DNA of 47,682 bases from Methylacidiphilum caldifontis (GTDB lineage: Bacteria; Verrucomicrobiota; Verrucomicrobiia; Methylacidiphilales; CAMAQI01). The translations under genes were made by a program, and so were the position numbers. The notes under the pieces are model-generated. The model made no database searches and was not told where the DNA came from. It worked only from the letters and a program-made list of their open reading frames with translations. Of the stretch, positions 26,701 to 37,813 are shown one piece after another. The number at the start of each line of letters is the position of its first letter. Position 1 is the stretch's first letter. Where the stretch lies: contig CAMCSM010000009.1 in NCBI GenBank assembly GCA_945877805.1, positions 1 to 47,682 of the forward strand, in the 5' to 3' direction.

Positions 26701-26867
26701 TTTAAATCTGGAAGAAATTCGTAACCCTGATTTTGTAAATCGGAGATAAATTCTCGTTCCAAATCTTTTTCGCTCTGGTAGGTTTCACACACTTTCCAGT
26801 CACTTGTGTATTTATCGAGAACGATAAAGTGATTGGATTCTGCAATCGGCTTTGTCTGTTCAATCAT
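23766..26867 (-). CDS. hsdR: type I restriction enzyme R subunit
   Basis: About 1033 residues. An N-terminal endonuclease fold with a PD-(D/E)XK-like site (YDVTILVNG...QIELKKRG, near residue 155-175) precedes a superfamily 2 DNA translocase with Walker [13 protein letters not shown] (about 310), DEAH box [11 protein letters not shown] and later helicase motifs ([24 protein letters not shown]). It cuts unmodified DNA after ATP-driven translocation as part of the R2M2S complex. ATG 26867 has AAGGA at a suitable distance; the track's 26876 is three codons earlier. It is last in the operon and overlaps the BRO-N gene by a few bases. Confidence 0.93.
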   Translation of the reverse strand: MIEQTKPIAESNHFIVLDKYTSDWKVCETYQSEKDLEREFISDLQNQGYEFLPDLKTPALMLANVRAQLQTLNHLQFSEEEWQRFVEGYLDKSSETLIEKTRKIHDNFIHDFVFDDGHIQNIYLVDKKNIARNKVQVIQQFEQTGTHANRYDVTILVNGLPLVQIELKKRGVAIREAFNQLHRYSKESFNADYSLFKYLQIIVISNGTDSRYFANTTKRDKNSFDFTMNWAKSDNSLIKDLKDFTATFLQKNTLLEVLFRYSVFDTNNTLLVMRPYQIAATERILWKINCTHQSNLWSTSGGGGYIWHTTGSGKTLTSFKAARLATELNFADKVFFVVDRKDLDYQTMKEYQKFSPDSVNGSESTAGLKRNIETDDNKIIVTTIQKLNHLMKSEDHLPIYQKQVVFIFDEAHRSQFGEAQKNLKKKFKKFCQFGFTGTPIFPENALRAETTATVFGYQLHSYVITDAIRDEKVLKFKVDYNDVRPRFKAIESELDESKLSAAENKEALLHPDRIKEISQYILNNFKQKTHRLGSTGKGFNAMFAVSSVDAAKMYYETLTTMQKGSETPLKIATIFSFAANEAQDAIGDILDESFEVTAMESSAKEFLSSAIKDYNSMFGTSYGVDSHEFQNYYRDLSNRVKRKEIDLIIVVGMFLTGFDAPTLNTLFVDKNLRFHGLIQAYSRTNRIYDATKTFGNIVTFRNLEQATIDAITLFGDKNTKNVVLEKSYKEYMEGFTDVTTGDARRGYLEIVKELHERFPNPDEIVKEKDKKDFVKLFGEYLRAENILQNYDEFAGLHALQNLDFTDATAVEEFKAKYYLEDDDLTAMRTIQIPAVRTIQDYRSTYNDIRDWLHREKSSHEKEASTIDWGNVVFEVDLLKSLEINLDYILELIFESNKKRKNKATLIDDVRRLIRSSIGNRAKESLLVDFINQTDLDTIQDKASIIDSFFAFAQAEQQREVGDLISEENLNEAAAKRYISTSLKREFASENGTELNVILPKMSPLNPQYLIKKQNVFQKIATFVEKFKGVGGKI

Positions 26868-27702
26868 TTTTCCCATCCTTGCGTAAAAGGTGCCGTTGCT
26901 TCGAACTTTGAGGAGTGACTACTTTTTTTCCTGTTTCCGCCTCTAATTTCAGTCTGGCTTCTTTGGCGACACTTCCGCCACGTTTTGCCACCTCTTCATG
27001 TTCTGAGAATGATTGAGGATTCGTCACTTCCGAAATTTCCTTGGTGGACAATTCCGCGAGCATGTTGATCACTAATTCCTTATTGGTCATATTGTCTCGC
27101 AGATTTTCTTTCTTCAACCCCTTAAATTTTTTGTATTCTTTTGCCGTTTTTTCTGCCCATGTTTTGTAAATCACATCCGTTAAAAAGGCAAACTCCCCCC
27201 CTTCCTGCAAACCATGTTTTTTCCACTCATCCGTCAATTCTTTGCGAATCTCAATGCTCTTGAGGCGCTGATTAATCCAGCTGTCGGAATAGCCGAGACG
27301 CTTGTAGTCGAGCATCGCTTGCTCAATCGAGAGTTCGGGGTCCTGAAGTTGGTCGATTCGCTGATTCGCCACCTCTGCCAGCCATAATTTAAACGGTTCC
27401 GCCTTTTTGGACGGAATAGATTGGATGATTCTGAAAACTTGCTGAGTATTGGCTGCAAGGGTTTTTCTCAATTTACCCCCGGGAGTCTGCATTTCTACCT
27501 GGGGACAATTTGTCCCCAGGTATTCACCGAGGAGTGCGTCTCGTTTTCGAAGCTTTTTCAGATAATCCGTCGGATTGGTACTGTCGGTAAGCGCTTCGAC
27601 AATATCGACCACCGAAAAATACCATTCTTCCTCTTGTTCATCCCAAAAACTGCGAATGCTTTTTTCCTTGAACAAGATAACTTGAGTGGATCGATTCATC
27701 AT
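26860..27702 (-). CDS. BRO-N domain antirepressor-like protein
   Basis: 280 residues. The N-terminal about 110 form a BRO-N/antirepressor domain ([20 protein letters not shown], then KLRKRD). The remainder is helical and charged with a [11 protein letters not shown] segment near the end, seen in DinD-like or bro-like relatives. BRO-N domains bind DNA and are common in phages. Its place between prrC and hsdR, about 105 bp after the former and overlapping the latter, is unusual. It could regulate the operon or the nuclease; this is inference. GGAGG precedes the two adjacent start codons (27702/27699). Confidence 0.78.
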   Translation of the reverse strand: MMNRSTQVILFKEKSIRSFWDEQEEEWYFSVVDIVEALTDSTNPTDYLKKLRKRDALLGEYLGTNCPQVEMQTPGGKLRKTLAANTQQVFRIIQSIPSKKAEPFKLWLAEVANQRIDQLQDPELSIEQAMLDYKRLGYSDSWINQRLKSIEIRKELTDEWKKHGLQEGGEFAFLTDVIYKTWAEKTAKEYKKFKGLKKENLRDNMTNKELVINMLAELSTKEISEVTNPQSFSEHEEVAKRGGSVAKEARLKLEAETGKKVVTPQSSKQRHLLRKDGKND

Positions 27703-27807
27703 ACGCCCTCCGTTTTGAAAACATAAAAAAAATGCCTCGGAATAACTTCTCTTTTCAAGCGGTGAGTGAAACTAACCACTTTGAATCTTCTATGCTCGAG
27801 TTTGAAA

Positions 27808-29025
27808 TTAATTTGCATAAGGAGCCTTTTTAAAACGATAAGTCTCATTCATTTCTTTCACTAAATGACCTAAAACCCGTTTATCATCCGACGTCAGCTC
27901 AACGACCTCTTCGGCAGAATGTTTGGAATGGCTTGAGATATTGATGATTCGCGCTTCATAAGGGTTAAGGGCTCCTTCCACTTTTGGCAGTAGATCGGTC
28001 CAATTCTGATAACCCAAAAAGGTGGAGGTTTTTTCGTAAATATTCCTCAGAAAATTGAAGTGATACTTATTCAATTGACCTGTCTCAATCGCTTTCTCAA
28101 GTTCCGCTTTTAAATAGAGATGATAGGAAAAAGGCGAGTCATTCGATTGAGGTTCTAACTCATATTCCCCATCCTCATATTTTTTGAGAAGAAATTTTTT
28201 AAAGGTCTCTTTTTTGAATTCATTGTACAAAACATTATAAAAAAGAGGATTGTGGGTGGTAATGATAAATTTAAGATTCGATTTACTCGATTTAATCAAC
28301 CTTGCCAAATCGACCGCTAATTCGATCAAGTGGTTTTCATCCAATGAACTTACGGGATCGTCAATAAAGACATATTCCAATCGATCATACTTATTGGTTT
28401 CACGATCAGTAGGCTCAGGGACATTTAACGCCTCAACAACCAGTTCAAGCAAACTGAAGAAAACGCACCAAATAAAGTTGCTCTCTTCTCCCTTTGAAAT
28501 TTTGATATTTTCGGAGAGAGAATCATCTCCACGTTGAAAAGAGAACGTGACCTCCGAAAAAGCCTCAACTTTCACGACTGTCTCAATGCCTATTTCATTC
28601 TTGGTTTTGATGGTATACTCTTGATTAAATCGAGGCGTGAGCTTCTCATTCGTGTAACGCTGAAAATTCGCGATAATATTCCGGTCTTGTCCCTGATCTT
28701 TGAGCACCCAATCGGTAAACGAATTGCGCTGAATTTTTAGCTTAGGTTCGGCATCGAGTGTCAAATCATTGTCCCAATAAAATAGATCTTCCGTAAACGC
28801 ATTGTAGTAAATGATCTTGCGAGTAAGATTTTCCTGCTCTCCTTCAGAATGATTGTCTTTGGTCGCTACTAATTTTTTGAATTCACGGGAAAGACGGGTT
28901 TTACCTGTTCCATTAAAGGCGTAAATCAACTGAACTTTTACCTCTGAAACTTTTTCTGACAACGGCTTAGTTCGATGGACAGCATCCTTAAGTTCCTGAG
29001 CGATTTCACCCAAGGTCTTGCCCAT
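27808..29025 (-). CDS. prrC: PrrC-type anticodon nuclease
   Basis: 405 residues, close to E. coli PrrC (about 396). The N-terminal ABC-type ATPase has Walker [12 protein letters not shown] (Lys42), signature SKGEES (178-182), Walker [13 protein letters not shown] (218-229) and His-loop ITTHNP (His258). The C-terminal nuclease region keeps the Arg327-x3-Glu331 pair (LRNIYEK) and His366 (NISSHS), which match the reported R320/E324/H356 triad of PrrC. PrrC is held inactive by the Hsd complex and, when a phage blocks restriction, cleaves tRNA-Lys at the anticodon. Location between hsdS and hsdR, as in the original prr locus, supports the call. The start is one base after the hsdS stop. Confidence 0.92.
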   Translation of the reverse strand: MGKTLGEIAQELKDAVHRTKPLSEKVSEVKVQLIYAFNGTGKTRLSREFKKLVATKDNHSEGEQENLTRKIIYYNAFTEDLFYWDNDLTLDAEPKLKIQRNSFTDWVLKDQGQDRNIIANFQRYTNEKLTPRFNQEYTIKTKNEIGIETVVKVEAFSEVTFSFQRGDDSLSENIKISKGEESNFIWCVFFSLLELVVEALNVPEPTDRETNKYDRLEYVFIDDPVSSLDENHLIELAVDLARLIKSSKSNLKFIITTHNPLFYNVLYNEFKKETFKKFLLKKYEDGEYELEPQSNDSPFSYHLYLKAELEKAIETGQLNKYHFNFLRNIYEKTSTFLGYQNWTDLLPKVEGALNPYEARIINISSHSKHSAEEVVELTSDDKRVLGHLVKEMNETYRFKKAPYAN

Positions 29026-29026
29026 A

Positions 29027-30235
29027 TTAAGCCTCTACTTCCTTTTTTGGAAAGTCAAAGAGCAGATTGCGGTAATGCTCATACTGCTTTTGACGGAGCT
29101 CGATTTCACGGGGGAGACCATCGGTGATAGAAGTTGTAAGCGAGTCGAACTTGTCTAGAATAGAAACAATTCGTAATTTTTCTGTAGGTAAAGGATTTGG
29201 AATTTTGATGTCGTTTAAATTCTTTTGATTCAGTTTCGGCTGTGCAGCACCAGAGATATATGGTGTTAAATCAATGCTATTCAAATAATATTCAACGTAC
29301 CTGCGCTCAACACATGTCTCAAATTTAAGCACGTGAGCATGATTGTTCACCCAGCTCTTTCCACTGATACTAAAGGCGATAGGGGTATTCCGTGCCGCCA
29401 AATTAGCGCCATCTTCGGAGACGAGAAGAAAGTCACCATCAAAGATAAAGTCTTTAACGTAATCCACAATTCCTGATGCACCGTAGTAAGGAATATCGCC
29501 CGGATCTCTTAAGCCACTCGTAATTGGCTTTCGCATCGAATCAAGATTCTCAGCAAGATTCCCCAACGTCTTCCACTCCACTTCCCCCTCTTTAAAAGTG
29601 AGCAACTTATCCCGGTAGTAGTTGTATTGCTTTCTGCGAGCCGTCAGCTCGGTGGTCAGCTCGGTGGTCAGCTCGGTGAAGGCATCCAATATACGGACGA
29701 TTTCGGATTGGATTTCGAGAGATTTTTTGGGGTTGTTAGGACAGGGGATGGGGATTTGAATTTTTGCCATATCTGTGGCAGAAACATCAATAACCTTAGT
29801 TCCTTTTGCATATTTCCTTTTTTGAGTTGCAAAATGGATTGTTTGAGTGAAATAGGCGAAGTATTTACCAATAATTAGGTTTGACGGCTTAAAAACTGTT
29901 GCGTGTCCACCGGTCACCGCTTGATGTTTACCAAGATAGACCACTGCTTTTCCCACATCTTCAATATTTTCGCTTGTGTTGGTGATTACTACATCACCAG
30001 TGTCCACTTTTCTTAAAGTCTTTGCTAATTCGAGGGAGACAAAGGATTTTGTTGTAGTTGTAAATGTGTTATAGAAAGTATAAATCTGACCATAATGAAT
30101 GGCTGGTACACCTGTTTCAGTAAAATCACTTTTCTGTAAACCATTTCCACGTATAAACCTACCAACTTCCCCCAACGTCTTCCACTCCACCTCTACCCCC
30201 TCGATCAACCTCTCCATAAAACGGCGATCGCTCAT
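29027..30235 (-). CDS. hsdS: type I restriction specificity subunit
   Basis: 402 residues with two target-recognition halves. The first covers about 15-185 and the second about 215-375, each starting VEWKTLG and ending in a conserved helix ([29 protein letters not shown]). Each half reads one part of a bipartite DNA site. The spacer helix contains the tandem TTEL repeat (about 187-198). Its ATG overlaps the RhuM stop by 4 nt. Combined with the PrrC context, this fits the type IC (EcoR124/EcoprrI) group. Confidence 0.93.
   Translation of the reverse strand: MSDRRFMERLIEGVEVEWKTLGEVGRFIRGNGLQKSDFTETGVPAIHYGQIYTFYNTFTTTTKSFVSLELAKTLRKVDTGDVVITNTSENIEDVGKAVVYLGKHQAVTGGHATVFKPSNLIIGKYFAYFTQTIHFATQKRKYAKGTKVIDVSATDMAKIQIPIPCPNNPKKSLEIQSEIVRILDAFTELTTELTTELTARRKQYNYYRDKLLTFKEGEVEWKTLGNLAENLDSMRKPITSGLRDPGDIPYYGASGIVDYVKDFIFDGDFLLVSEDGANLAARNTPIAFSISGKSWVNNHAHVLKFETCVERRYVEYYLNSIDLTPYISGAAQPKLNQKNLNDIKIPNPLPTEKLRIVSILDKFDSLTTSITDGLPREIELRQKQYEHYRNLLFDFPKKEVEA
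29643..29678 (-). repeat. 3 x 12-bp tandem repeat in hsdS spacer
   Basis: Three exact in-frame copies of GTCAGCTCGGTG (plus strand) encode successive TTEL units in the HsdS spacer. In EcoR124-type enzymes a change from two to three such units (TAEL) lengthens the gap in the recognition site. Slippage or recombination here would be in frame and would alter specificity rather than inactivate the gene. Confidence 0.92.
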
Positions 30236-31242
30236 GATTCACCGCCCTTTTTCTCTAATCCTTTGATCGCTTTGTCAAAATCGGAAACGATTCTTTGGGT
30301 TTTATTGAATGCATCGTATTCCGCAGTGGCCTTCTCCTCCGCCTGTTGCTTGGAGATTTTTCCTTTTCCTTCCAAAATTTTGAATTTTCTAAAAGCTAAA
30401 AACTCGTTGATGCTCTCAGAAAAATCTTTCATCGTGAAGGTCTTTTCCTCTTCAATCAGATCCTCGATATAGTCAAAGTAACCGGAGATCGTCCGCTCAA
30501 GGCGTTTGATCTCTTTTTCAGCGAGGTAGTTTTTCGCAATGATAACATCGGATCTCAGGATGCGACCTTCGGGAGCCTTTTCCCATGTGGTCAGTCCCAT
30601 ATGTTCGGCATTTCGATCTGCCTTGGCGTACACAATTTCAGCGGCGGTTTTTCCGGCAATGGCAAAATGAAATTTATTTTGTACCATGGCAAAGAACTCT
30701 TTGGTTATCGGATCCTCAGGCAGATAGTCGATACTGCATTCGGCAAAAATGTCGGTGATTTGTTGCCAGATCCGTCTTTCACTCGCACGGATGGAACGGA
30801 CACGCTCCAAAAGCTCCCTGAAATAATCTTTGCCAAAAACCTTTGTCCCCTGCTTCAGGCGTTCGTCGTCCATCGCAAAGCCTTTTTGGATATATTCCTT
30901 TAAGGTCTTTGTCGCCCAGATTCTGAACTGGGTTGCTTTGGCGGAATTGACGCGGTAGCCGACTGAAATGATGGCATCAAGATTGTAGAATTCAACCTGA
31001 CGTGTTACGTCTCTCCCTCCCTCTTTTTGAACTATTTCCATAATGGAAATAGTTGCTTCTTTGCTCAATTCTCCTTCTTCAAAAATGCTTTTGAGATGTT
31101 TATTGATCGCTGGTGTTAAAACATCAAAAAGGGTTGCCATCGCCTTCTGGGTCAACCAAATGGTTTCATCCCGGATCACGACATTGACTTTTACCTCTTC
31201 GTGCTGCGTGCGATAGATCAAGAATTGAAGCTCTTTACTCAT
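30232..31242 (-). CDS. RhuM-family protein
   Basis: 336 residues of the virulence RhuM family. The N-terminus [20 protein letters not shown] is a BRO/KilA-like DNA-binding start, followed by [20 protein letters not shown] and a C-terminal helical region. RhuM was named in Salmonella pathogenicity island 3; its biochemical role is not known. Members often lie inside type I restriction operons, as here between hsdM and hsdS with 4-nt overlaps on both sides. This gives strong translational coupling and suggests a function tied to the operon. Confidence 0.85.
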   Translation of the reverse strand: MSKELQFLIYRTQHEEVKVNVVIRDETIWLTQKAMATLFDVLTPAINKHLKSIFEEGELSKEATISIMEIVQKEGGRDVTRQVEFYNLDAIISVGYRVNSAKATQFRIWATKTLKEYIQKGFAMDDERLKQGTKVFGKDYFRELLERVRSIRASERRIWQQITDIFAECSIDYLPEDPITKEFFAMVQNKFHFAIAGKTAAEIVYAKADRNAEHMGLTTWEKAPEGRILRSDVIIAKNYLAEKEIKRLERTISGYFDYIEDLIEEEKTFTMKDFSESINEFLAFRKFKILEGKGKISKQQAEEKATAEYDAFNKTQRIVSDFDKAIKGLEKKGGES

Positions 31243-32780
31243 CCCTCAATCTCCGCAATGATCATGTCGATATCACGACGAAGGCGATCAATTTTTGTCA
31301 CCGTAGTTTGAATTTCGGCATTCAGCTTTGTAATATCGACCACTTCACGAGTATCTTTGGCTTCCACATAGGAGCTAACGGAGAGGCTATAGTCGTTTTT
31401 TGCAATCGCATCATAATCGACCGATTTTGAGAAATGGTCGATATCGGCCTTGGTATCAAAGACCTCAATTATTTTGACAATATGGTCATCGGTGAGCGTA
31501 TTGTTGTTCGTCTCTTTTTTAAACAAACCACTCGCATCGATAAATTGGGTTTTCGTATCGGGTTTATGCTTGGAGAGGACTAAAATATTGACCGCAATGG
31601 TCGTTCCGAAAAAGAGGTTTGGAGCTAAAGAGATAATCGTTTCAACAAAGTTCTTGTCGATCAGATATTGGCGGATTTTCTGCTCGGCACCCCCGCGATA
31701 AAAGAGCCCCGGAAAGCAGACAATTGCCGCACGACCCTTCGCGGAGAGATAGTGAAGTGCATGCAGGACAAAAGCGAAATCGGCCTTCGATTTTGGAGCG
31801 AGAACACCGGCAGGGGAAAAGCGATCATCGTTAATCAGGGTGGGATCATCACTCCCGATCCAATTCACTGAATAGGGGGGATTGGATACAATCGCATCAA
31901 ACGGTTTTTCATCGCCGAAATCGGGCTCTAAAAGGGTGTTGCCCAAGGCAATATCAAACTTGTCGTAGTTGATATTGTGGAGAAACATATTCATACGAGC
32001 GAGGTTGTAGGTCGTGTGATTGATTTCCTGACCAAAAAACCCCTCTTCGATGATATGGTTGTCAAAGTGCTTTTTCGCCTGGAGGAGCAAAGAGCCGGAA
32101 CCACAGGCAGGATCGTAGATTTTATTGACCGTGGTCTGTTTGTGCATTGCCAGCTGGGCAATAAGCTTGGAGACATGTTGCGGAGTGAAAAACTCCCCCC
32201 CTGATTTACCCGCATTGGCGGCGTAGTTGGAGATGAGAAATTCGTAGGCATCACCAAAGAGGTCGATCTGATTATCTTCAAAATGACCAAAATTCAGACC
32301 TGCCACCCCTTTAAGGACTGATGCCAGACGGCTGTTTTTATCTTTGACCGTATTTCCTAGTCGGTTACTGGTGGTATCGAAATCGGCAAAGAGCCCTTTG
32401 ATATCCTGTTCGGAGGGAAAGCCATTGGCCGAGCTTTCGATGGCATTAAAGATTTCTTTTAAATCGGTGTTTAGATCTGGGTTATCATTTGCATTTTGAG
32501 CAACATTGACAAAAAGCTGGCTGGGATAGATGAAATACCCTTTGGTTTTAACAGCATCCTCTTTGATCTCTGGGGTAATGACACTGTCTTCGAGGGCGGC
32601 GTAATCGATGCTCTCATCGCTGGCTTCAATATAGAGGGCGAAGTTTTCGCTAATAAAGCGGAAGAATAAAGCTCCTAGGACGAATTGTTTGAAATCCCAT
32701 CCATCGACAGAACCACGAACATCATTGGCTATTTTCCAGATTTGAGATTGTAACTCGGCTCTTTGTTGCATACTTGACAT
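31239..32780 (-). CDS. hsdM: type I restriction-modification DNA methyltransferase subunit
   Basis: 513 residues. An HsdM N-terminal helical domain (residues about 8-150) precedes an adenine methyltransferase core with motif [12 protein letters not shown] (223-233) and catalytic NPPYS (300-304), consistent with N6-adenine methylation. AAGGAG lies 9 nt before the ATG at 32780. First gene of the six-gene operon; the promoter should lie in 32781-32996, where no clear -35/-10 pair was found. Confidence 0.94.
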   Translation of the reverse strand: MSSMQQRAELQSQIWKIANDVRGSVDGWDFKQFVLGALFFRFISENFALYIEASDESIDYAALEDSVITPEIKEDAVKTKGYFIYPSQLFVNVAQNANDNPDLNTDLKEIFNAIESSANGFPSEQDIKGLFADFDTTSNRLGNTVKDKNSRLASVLKGVAGLNFGHFEDNQIDLFGDAYEFLISNYAANAGKSGGEFFTPQHVSKLIAQLAMHKQTTVNKIYDPACGSGSLLLQAKKHFDNHIIEEGFFGQEINHTTYNLARMNMFLHNINYDKFDIALGNTLLEPDFGDEKPFDAIVSNPPYSVNWIGSDDPTLINDDRFSPAGVLAPKSKADFAFVLHALHYLSAKGRAAIVCFPGLFYRGGAEQKIRQYLIDKNFVETIISLAPNLFFGTTIAVNILVLSKHKPDTKTQFIDASGLFKKETNNNTLTDDHIVKIIEVFDTKADIDHFSKSVDYDAIAKNDYSLSVSSYVEAKDTREVVDITKLNAEIQTTVTKIDRLRRDIDMIIAEIEG

Positions 32781-32996
32781 GTTAGTGGCTCCTTCGGATA
32801 GAGGGTTTTATAGTTGATGTTAGGGATTTGTCCATTTTACTGATCAGATCGATCGAACGCTCTTCGGGCTTACTCCAGCCGATCTCACTTCGATCCGTGG
32901 ATCATTGGCATAGATTCGCACCGCCGTAGGACTTCTCCATTGGTTTTTTCCGCAAATGAAAAGGAGATGTGGCTTTTCGATCATAAACTGCCCCCA

Positions 32997-34048
32997 TCAA
33001 AATTCTTTTTTAAATTTATTAAAAAAGGGGTTTGATCGCATCTTTGTATCAAGTTCCTTCTCAATTTCTAAAAAAATTTGACTAAAATCTCCTTTGAAAT
33101 TACTTTTCCATTCCGTCGCTCCCAATTTCTCGATACAATAAAGATAACGGTGTAATACACGTTCGCTCGTTTTTTCATCATATTTAATGTGGGTAAAAAT
33201 CATCCAATAATAAATCGCTGCAATATTATAATATTTTAAATCTAAAGCGATATCAGCATATTCTAATACATCTTCGGAAAAATCCTGGCCATTTGTTGAA
33301 TTTCGTTGGCGATCTCCAGTTTCCCTTCAGAAACTTCAAGATACGCTCGAAGCACATAAAAACTTGGATCGGAGCGGTCCATTTCCATGATTCCCCGCCA
33401 ATAGTTTTTATTATTAACCGCTATCGGTAAAACAAGTGCGTCAGCTAAATTCATTTTTTCAAGTAATTTTCCTGTTTGGATCACTCCATCAAACTTGGAG
33501 TCCACGCTTGGCATCATCACTCGAAAATATGGCAGCGCTTCTTTTTGCGCATATTCTATCATTTTTTGATATTTCGCCTCTGGTGCAAGTTTCTGAAAAT
33601 CGCTTTCAAATTGGGTATCAGGGTATATTAGGTCCGGCGTATAATTTCCTTTATCTCCCCCTGTTCCTCCTTTGACTTTAAACCTAAATTCAAAACAAAA
33701 TGACCCAAATTTTGTTCGAGGAAGTTTCCATGTATTGATACTATTTTTGAGATCATTTAAAACGACTATGTCGACCTGAGGTCGTGTATGAATAGAAACC
33801 TTCGCATCTGCATCAGAGGCGAGTTGTACTAAAAAGACAAGATCCACAGAGCTTTGCACTTTGGTCGCGGTAGTCTTTGCCTCCGTGATCAACGGCCCAA
33901 TCCATTCCAAATTTTTCCCCCAATTGAGCTCAATGAGCGAATCCGCTGAAATGAAAATCAGTTCAGACTCAAGTTCATCTCCCCATAATACATTACTCGT
34001 TAAAAAAAAGAGGCCGATGAGAACCAGACAAATTTTTCCTAAATTCAT
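32997..34048 (-). pseudogene. secreted protein of unknown function, broken by a frameshift
   Basis: Two track ORFs (33263-34114 and 32997-33203) appear to be one gene. The first reads from MNLGKICLVLIGLFFLTSNV (signal peptide, start 34048) to QQMARIFPKMY-stop. Moving to the -1 frame at about 33278-33288 (AGGATTTTTCC) continues smoothly as DFSEDVLEYADIALDLKYYN into the second ORF and ends KKFKKEF. The C-terminal part looks TPR-like. Cause could be a one-base loss, an assembly error or programmed -1 slippage; a true recent inactivation is the simplest reading. Function not recognised. Confidence 0.65.
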
Positions 34049-34239
34049 CTCTCGAAATTCACAGAAAATTTCTGAATAGCTAGAGAATATAATCTTTAAT
34101 CGATAGCCCTTCAAATGTGGCGAGGCTTATCTCTTTAGCTCCCCATCCTGAGGCCTTGGTCCTCCATTAGTGAAAATTAGCGAAGATCAGTGGTTTATTT
34201 CCTTTAACGAGCTATCCCTTGGCGGGGATTTACTCCCCC

Positions 34240-34497
34240 CTACGCCACCGCATGCCTCGAAATTTCGACGTGGGCTAAAATCTGATCCTCTTCTAAATGA
34301 AACCCATTCTTCAAATGCCATTCCAGCGAATGTGCTTCGGGGTACTCTGAAAAATCGGCCAGATGTCCCTCCAACGCCTCCTTCATATGATGAAGAGTCT
34401 CCTCCACGGTCTCCCCCGCACTGACGCACCCCGCGACATCAGGAACCGCAGCGCAGTAATTTTTTCCCGTATGTTCAATGACAACCAAATAATTCAT
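34240..34497 (-). CDS. hicB: HicB-family antitoxin
   Basis: 85 residues with the HicB partial-RNaseH-like fold: YLVVIEHTGKNYCAAVPDVAGC followed by SAGETVEETLHHMKEALE. It neutralises HicA and probably represses the operon. Its ATG overlaps the HicA stop as ATGA, toxin gene first, the usual hicAB order. The 34049-34239 gap downstream contains a short ATTAGCGAAGATCAGTGGTT repeat and nothing else recognised. Confidence 0.88.
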   Translation of the reverse strand: MNYLVVIEHTGKNYCAAVPDVAGCVSAGETVEETLHHMKEALEGHLADFSEYPEAHSLEWHLKNGFHLEEDQILAHVEISRHAVA

Positions 34498-34694
34498 CGG
34501 AGTCCTCCTTGCTTGAGTATGCTCTTTAAAATAAACCCTGAAAATTCTACCTTCTTTCCGTGGAAAGGAACCGTGACTTTTCCAGGCTTCATTGGATGTT
34601 TAAAATGATAGTGACTCCCCGTCACCCCTACTTTTCTCGATCCATCATCTTCTAACATTCTCACAATTTCAGAAAAAGTCATCACCCGTTTCAT
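34494..34694 (-). CDS. hicA: HicA-family mRNA interferase toxin
   Basis: 66 residues from MKRVMTFSEIV. HicA double-stranded-RNA-binding-like fold with the catalytic His in VTGSHYHFKHP and the PGKVTVPFHGK block, ending ILKQGGLR. HicA cleaves mRNA ribosome-independently. The track's start at 34724 is upstream of the family's normal N-terminus; 34703 and 34682 are other options. Confidence 0.85.
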   Translation of the reverse strand: MKRVMTFSEIVRMLEDDGSRKVGVTGSHYHFKHPMKPGKVTVPFHGKKVEFSGFILKSILKQGGLR

Positions 34695-35003
34695 TCTCTG
34701 CATGTAGAAGTCGGTCCTTCGCACGACAAGGGGGAAGATGATATCTCCCGCAACGGCCCAGCGACGCAGCGAATGACAAAATTCATATTTTAAGCGCCGC
34801 CGAGGGCTACAATTCCACGATGAAACAGCTCCTGATCTAAAAATTTGGGATTAATAACATCATGCCGCACTGACTCGAGAGGTAGAAATAGATTAAATTC
34901 ACGATCGAGCTCTTTTTAATGATTGACTTCGATCATAAAAAAGGAACGCTCCATATAGTAGATTTTCCCTTTATTAACTTCAAATGGAACACTAGGATTA
35001 ATT
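34695..35003. other. gap with a possible gene fragment
   Basis: Divergent gap between hicA and ppdK. On the minus strand an open stretch of 41 codons at 34790-34915 reads KELDREFNLFLPLESVRHDV then NPKFLDQELFHRGIVAL, loosely like the C-terminus of a nucleotidyltransferase, but it has no start codon and an in-frame TAA just upstream. It may be a gene relic. The ppdK ATG is preceded by AGGA at 6 nt. No clear promoter was identified. Confidence 0.3.
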
Positions 35004-37751
35004 ATGAAGAAACAGCCAGCAATAAAAGTTACCGCTAAAGGGAATTCGCAAATGGTTTATATTTTTGGAGGGGGGAGAGCGGATGGGGATGGATCGATGA
35101 AGGCTCTTTTGGGAGGAAAAGGGGCAAATTTAGCGGAGATGATGAAGATTGGTTTGCCGGTTCCTCCAGGATTTACGATTTCGACGGAGGTTTGTACTCA
35201 TTATGGCGCCCATCATCAGAAGTTTCCTGAGGGAATGATGAATCAGGTGTTGGAGGGGCTTCGTCAGATGGAGAAGGAGTTGGGGAAAAAATTTGGAGAT
35301 CCTCGGAATCCATTGCTGGTGGCGGTTCGTTCGGGGGCTCGTGAATCGATGCCAGGAATGATGGATACGATTTTAAATCTGGGCTTGAATGACCAGACGA
35401 TTCAGGGGTTGATTGCCTCAAGTAAGAATGAACGATTTGCCTACGATTGTTATCGACGATTTATTCAGATGTACGGCGATGTGGTAATGGGGGTTCAGAA
35501 AAAAGAGGGGGAAGAAGAGGAGCCCTTTGAATCAGTGATTGAAGATTTAAAGCGAGAGCTGTTTCCCAAAAAGCGTCACGTTGAGGATACGGAGTTGGAT
35601 GGAGCGGCACTTCAGCTCATGGTGGTTCGTTTTAAAGAACTGGTGAAGGAACGAACCGGGAAGGCCTTTCCTGAGGACCCGATGGATCAATTAAAGGGGG
35701 CGATCGGAGCGGTCTTTAGATCGTGGGAAAATGAGCGGGCGGTTGTTTATCGTCAAAAATATAAGATTCCTTCGGAGTGGGGAACCGCGGTGACGGTTCA
35801 GGCGATGGTTTTTGGAAATACGGGGGAGAAATCGGGGTCGGGGGTGGCCTTCACTCGGGATCCTGCTACGGGTGAGAAAGTTTTTTACGGAGAGTTTTTG
35901 ATCAATGCTCAGGGAGAGGATGTCGTGGCCGGAGTACGTACTCCGGAGCCTGTGGCGAATCTCAAAAAGAAGATGCCGAAGACTTATCAGGAGTTAGAGC
36001 TAATTCGGCAACGACTGGAGAAGCATTTTCGTGAGATGCAAGATTTTGAGTTTACGATCGAGGAGGGGCGGCTCTTCATGCTTCAAACACGGAATGGAAA
36101 GCGAACAGGGGTGGCTGCCGTTCGGATTGCGGTTGAGATGGTGAAGGAGAAGCTGATTTCGAAAGAAGAGGCGATTAAGCGGGTTCCGGCCGATTCATTG
36201 AGTCAGCTCTTGAGCCCGATCTTTGATCTCCAATCTCGGAAAGCGGCGAAAATGATTGCGCGGGGTCTTCCTGCCGGTCCAGGGGCGGCGACCGGGCGGA
36301 TCTACTTTAATGCGTATGAAGCAGAGGCGCGCGTTGCGAAGGGGGAGAAAGTTCTTCTCGTTCGTACGGAAACCTCCCCGGAAGATATTCGGGGGATGAT
36401 CGCCGCTGAGGGGACCTTAACCTCGCGGGGCGGGGTAAGTTCTCATGCGGCGTTGGTGGCACGGCAGATGGGGAAGGTTTGTGTTTGTGGAGCGGCAATG
36501 CTTCAAATTGATTATGAGCGTGGAACGCTCAAGGTTGGGGATCAGATTTTCAATAAAGGAGATTATCTTTCGATTGATGGAAGTACGGGCGAAGTTTTCG
36601 CTGGAGAGTTAAAAACAGCTCCTTCGGAGGTCATCCAAGTCTTACTTCAAGAGAGTTTGTCCCCTTCGAAAAGTCAGACCTATCGCAATTATGCGGAGCT
36701 CATGACTTGGGCCGATGAATATCGGACGATGGAGATTCGAACCAATGCCGATCAACCGGAGCAGGTTCAAAATGCGATGGCCTTTGGCGCTCAAGGGATC
36801 GGGCTTTGTCGGACGGAGCATATGTTTTTTGAAGGGGAGCGGATCGATCTCATGCGGGAGATGATTTTGGCAGAGAATCATCTCGATCGGCAAAAGGCTT
36901 TAGATAAATTACTTCCTCTTCAAAAGGGGGATTTTATCGAGATCTTTTTGTCACTGAAGGGGTATCCTGCGAATATTCGACTTCTCGATCCTCCGCTTCA
37001 CGAGTTTCTTCCGCATACCGATGTTCAGCAAAAAGATTTGGCCAAAAAACTGGGAATTACCGTCGAAAAAATTGCTCGTCGAGTTCAAGAGCTTCATGAG
37101 TTTAATCCGATGCTTGGACATCGGGGCTGTCGATTAGGGGTTGTTTTCCCAGAAATTACGGAGATGCAGGCCCGAGCGATCTTTGAGGCAGCGGCGACGG
37201 TGACGAAGGCGAAGGTTGCGGTGAAGACGGAGATTATGATTCCGTTGGTCGGTTATGATCAAGAGGTGAAGCAGCAAATTGCGATTATTCGTCGAGTGGC
37301 CGAAGAGGTCATGACCCAGAAGCGAGTTCGATTTGACTATCTTGTCGGAACGATGATCGAGATTCCGAGGGCCTGCGTGATTGCCGATCGAATCGCTGAA
37401 GCAGCAGAGTATTTTAGTTTTGGAACGAACGATTTAACGCAGACCACCTTGGCGATGAGTCGGGATGATGCCGGCTCCTTTTTGCCCTATTATCAAGATC
37501 AGGAGATCGTTCGTCATAATCCCTTTTCCTCGATCGATATCGATGGGGTGGGAGAGTTGATGAAGATGGCGATTGAAAAAGGGAGAAAGAGCCGTCCGAA
37601 GATTAAGTTAGGAGTTTGTGGCGAACATGGGGGAGATCCAGACTCAATTCAATTTTTCCAAAAAATCGGATTAAATTATGTCAGCTGCTCCCCATTCCGG
37701 ATTCCGGTCGCCCGATTGGCCGCCGCTCAAGCCGCTTTGAAGCAGAGGTAA
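35004..37751 (+). CDS. ppdK: pyruvate phosphate dikinase
   Basis: 915 residues, full length. N-terminal ATP-grasp domain ([40 protein letters not shown]), a swivelling domain with the phosphohistidine site [20 protein letters not shown], and the C-terminal PEP/pyruvate TIM barrel ([21 protein letters not shown]). It interconverts ATP + Pi + pyruvate and AMP + PPi + PEP in the cytosol, serving PPi-dependent glycolysis or gluconeogenesis. It is a stand-alone gene preceded by AGGA 6 nt from the ATG. Confidence 0.96.
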   Translation: MKKQPAIKVTAKGNSQMVYIFGGGRADGDGSMKALLGGKGANLAEMMKIGLPVPPGFTISTEVCTHYGAHHQKFPEGMMNQVLEGLRQMEKELGKKFGDPRNPLLVAVRSGARESMPGMMDTILNLGLNDQTIQGLIASSKNERFAYDCYRRFIQMYGDVVMGVQKKEGEEEEPFESVIEDLKRELFPKKRHVEDTELDGAALQLMVVRFKELVKERTGKAFPEDPMDQLKGAIGAVFRSWENERAVVYRQKYKIPSEWGTAVTVQAMVFGNTGEKSGSGVAFTRDPATGEKVFYGEFLINAQGEDVVAGVRTPEPVANLKKKMPKTYQELELIRQRLEKHFREMQDFEFTIEEGRLFMLQTRNGKRTGVAAVRIAVEMVKEKLISKEEAIKRVPADSLSQLLSPIFDLQSRKAAKMIARGLPAGPGAATGRIYFNAYEAEARVAKGEKVLLVRTETSPEDIRGMIAAEGTLTSRGGVSSHAALVARQMGKVCVCGAAMLQIDYERGTLKVGDQIFNKGDYLSIDGSTGEVFAGELKTAPSEVIQVLLQESLSPSKSQTYRNYAELMTWADEYRTMEIRTNADQPEQVQNAMAFGAQGIGLCRTEHMFFEGERIDLMREMILAENHLDRQKALDKLLPLQKGDFIEIFLSLKGYPANIRLLDPPLHEFLPHTDVQQKDLAKKLGITVEKIARRVQELHEFNPMLGHRGCRLGVVFPEITEMQARAIFEAAATVTKAKVAVKTEIMIPLVGYDQEVKQQIAIIRRVAEEVMTQKRVRFDYLVGTMIEIPRACVIADRIAEAAEYFSFGTNDLTQTTLAMSRDDAGSFLPYYQDQEIVRHNPFSSIDIDGVGELMKMAIEKGRKSRPKIKLGVCGEHGGDPDSIQFFQKIGLNYVSCSPFRIPVARLAAAQAALKQR

Positions 37752-37813
37752 ACTTAATTTGATGGAAAGCTTAAATCCATTTAAATGTATTATTGTTTTT
37801 CGCATTTTTTGAC

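Noticed and set aside
29643-29678. Minisatellite as a possible CRISPR-like array
   Set aside because: The units are contiguous without spacers and are in-frame codons of hsdS.
34923-34960. ppdK promoter with TTGACT and TATAGT
   Set aside because: The boxes are about 25 bp apart, too far for a standard sigma70 promoter.
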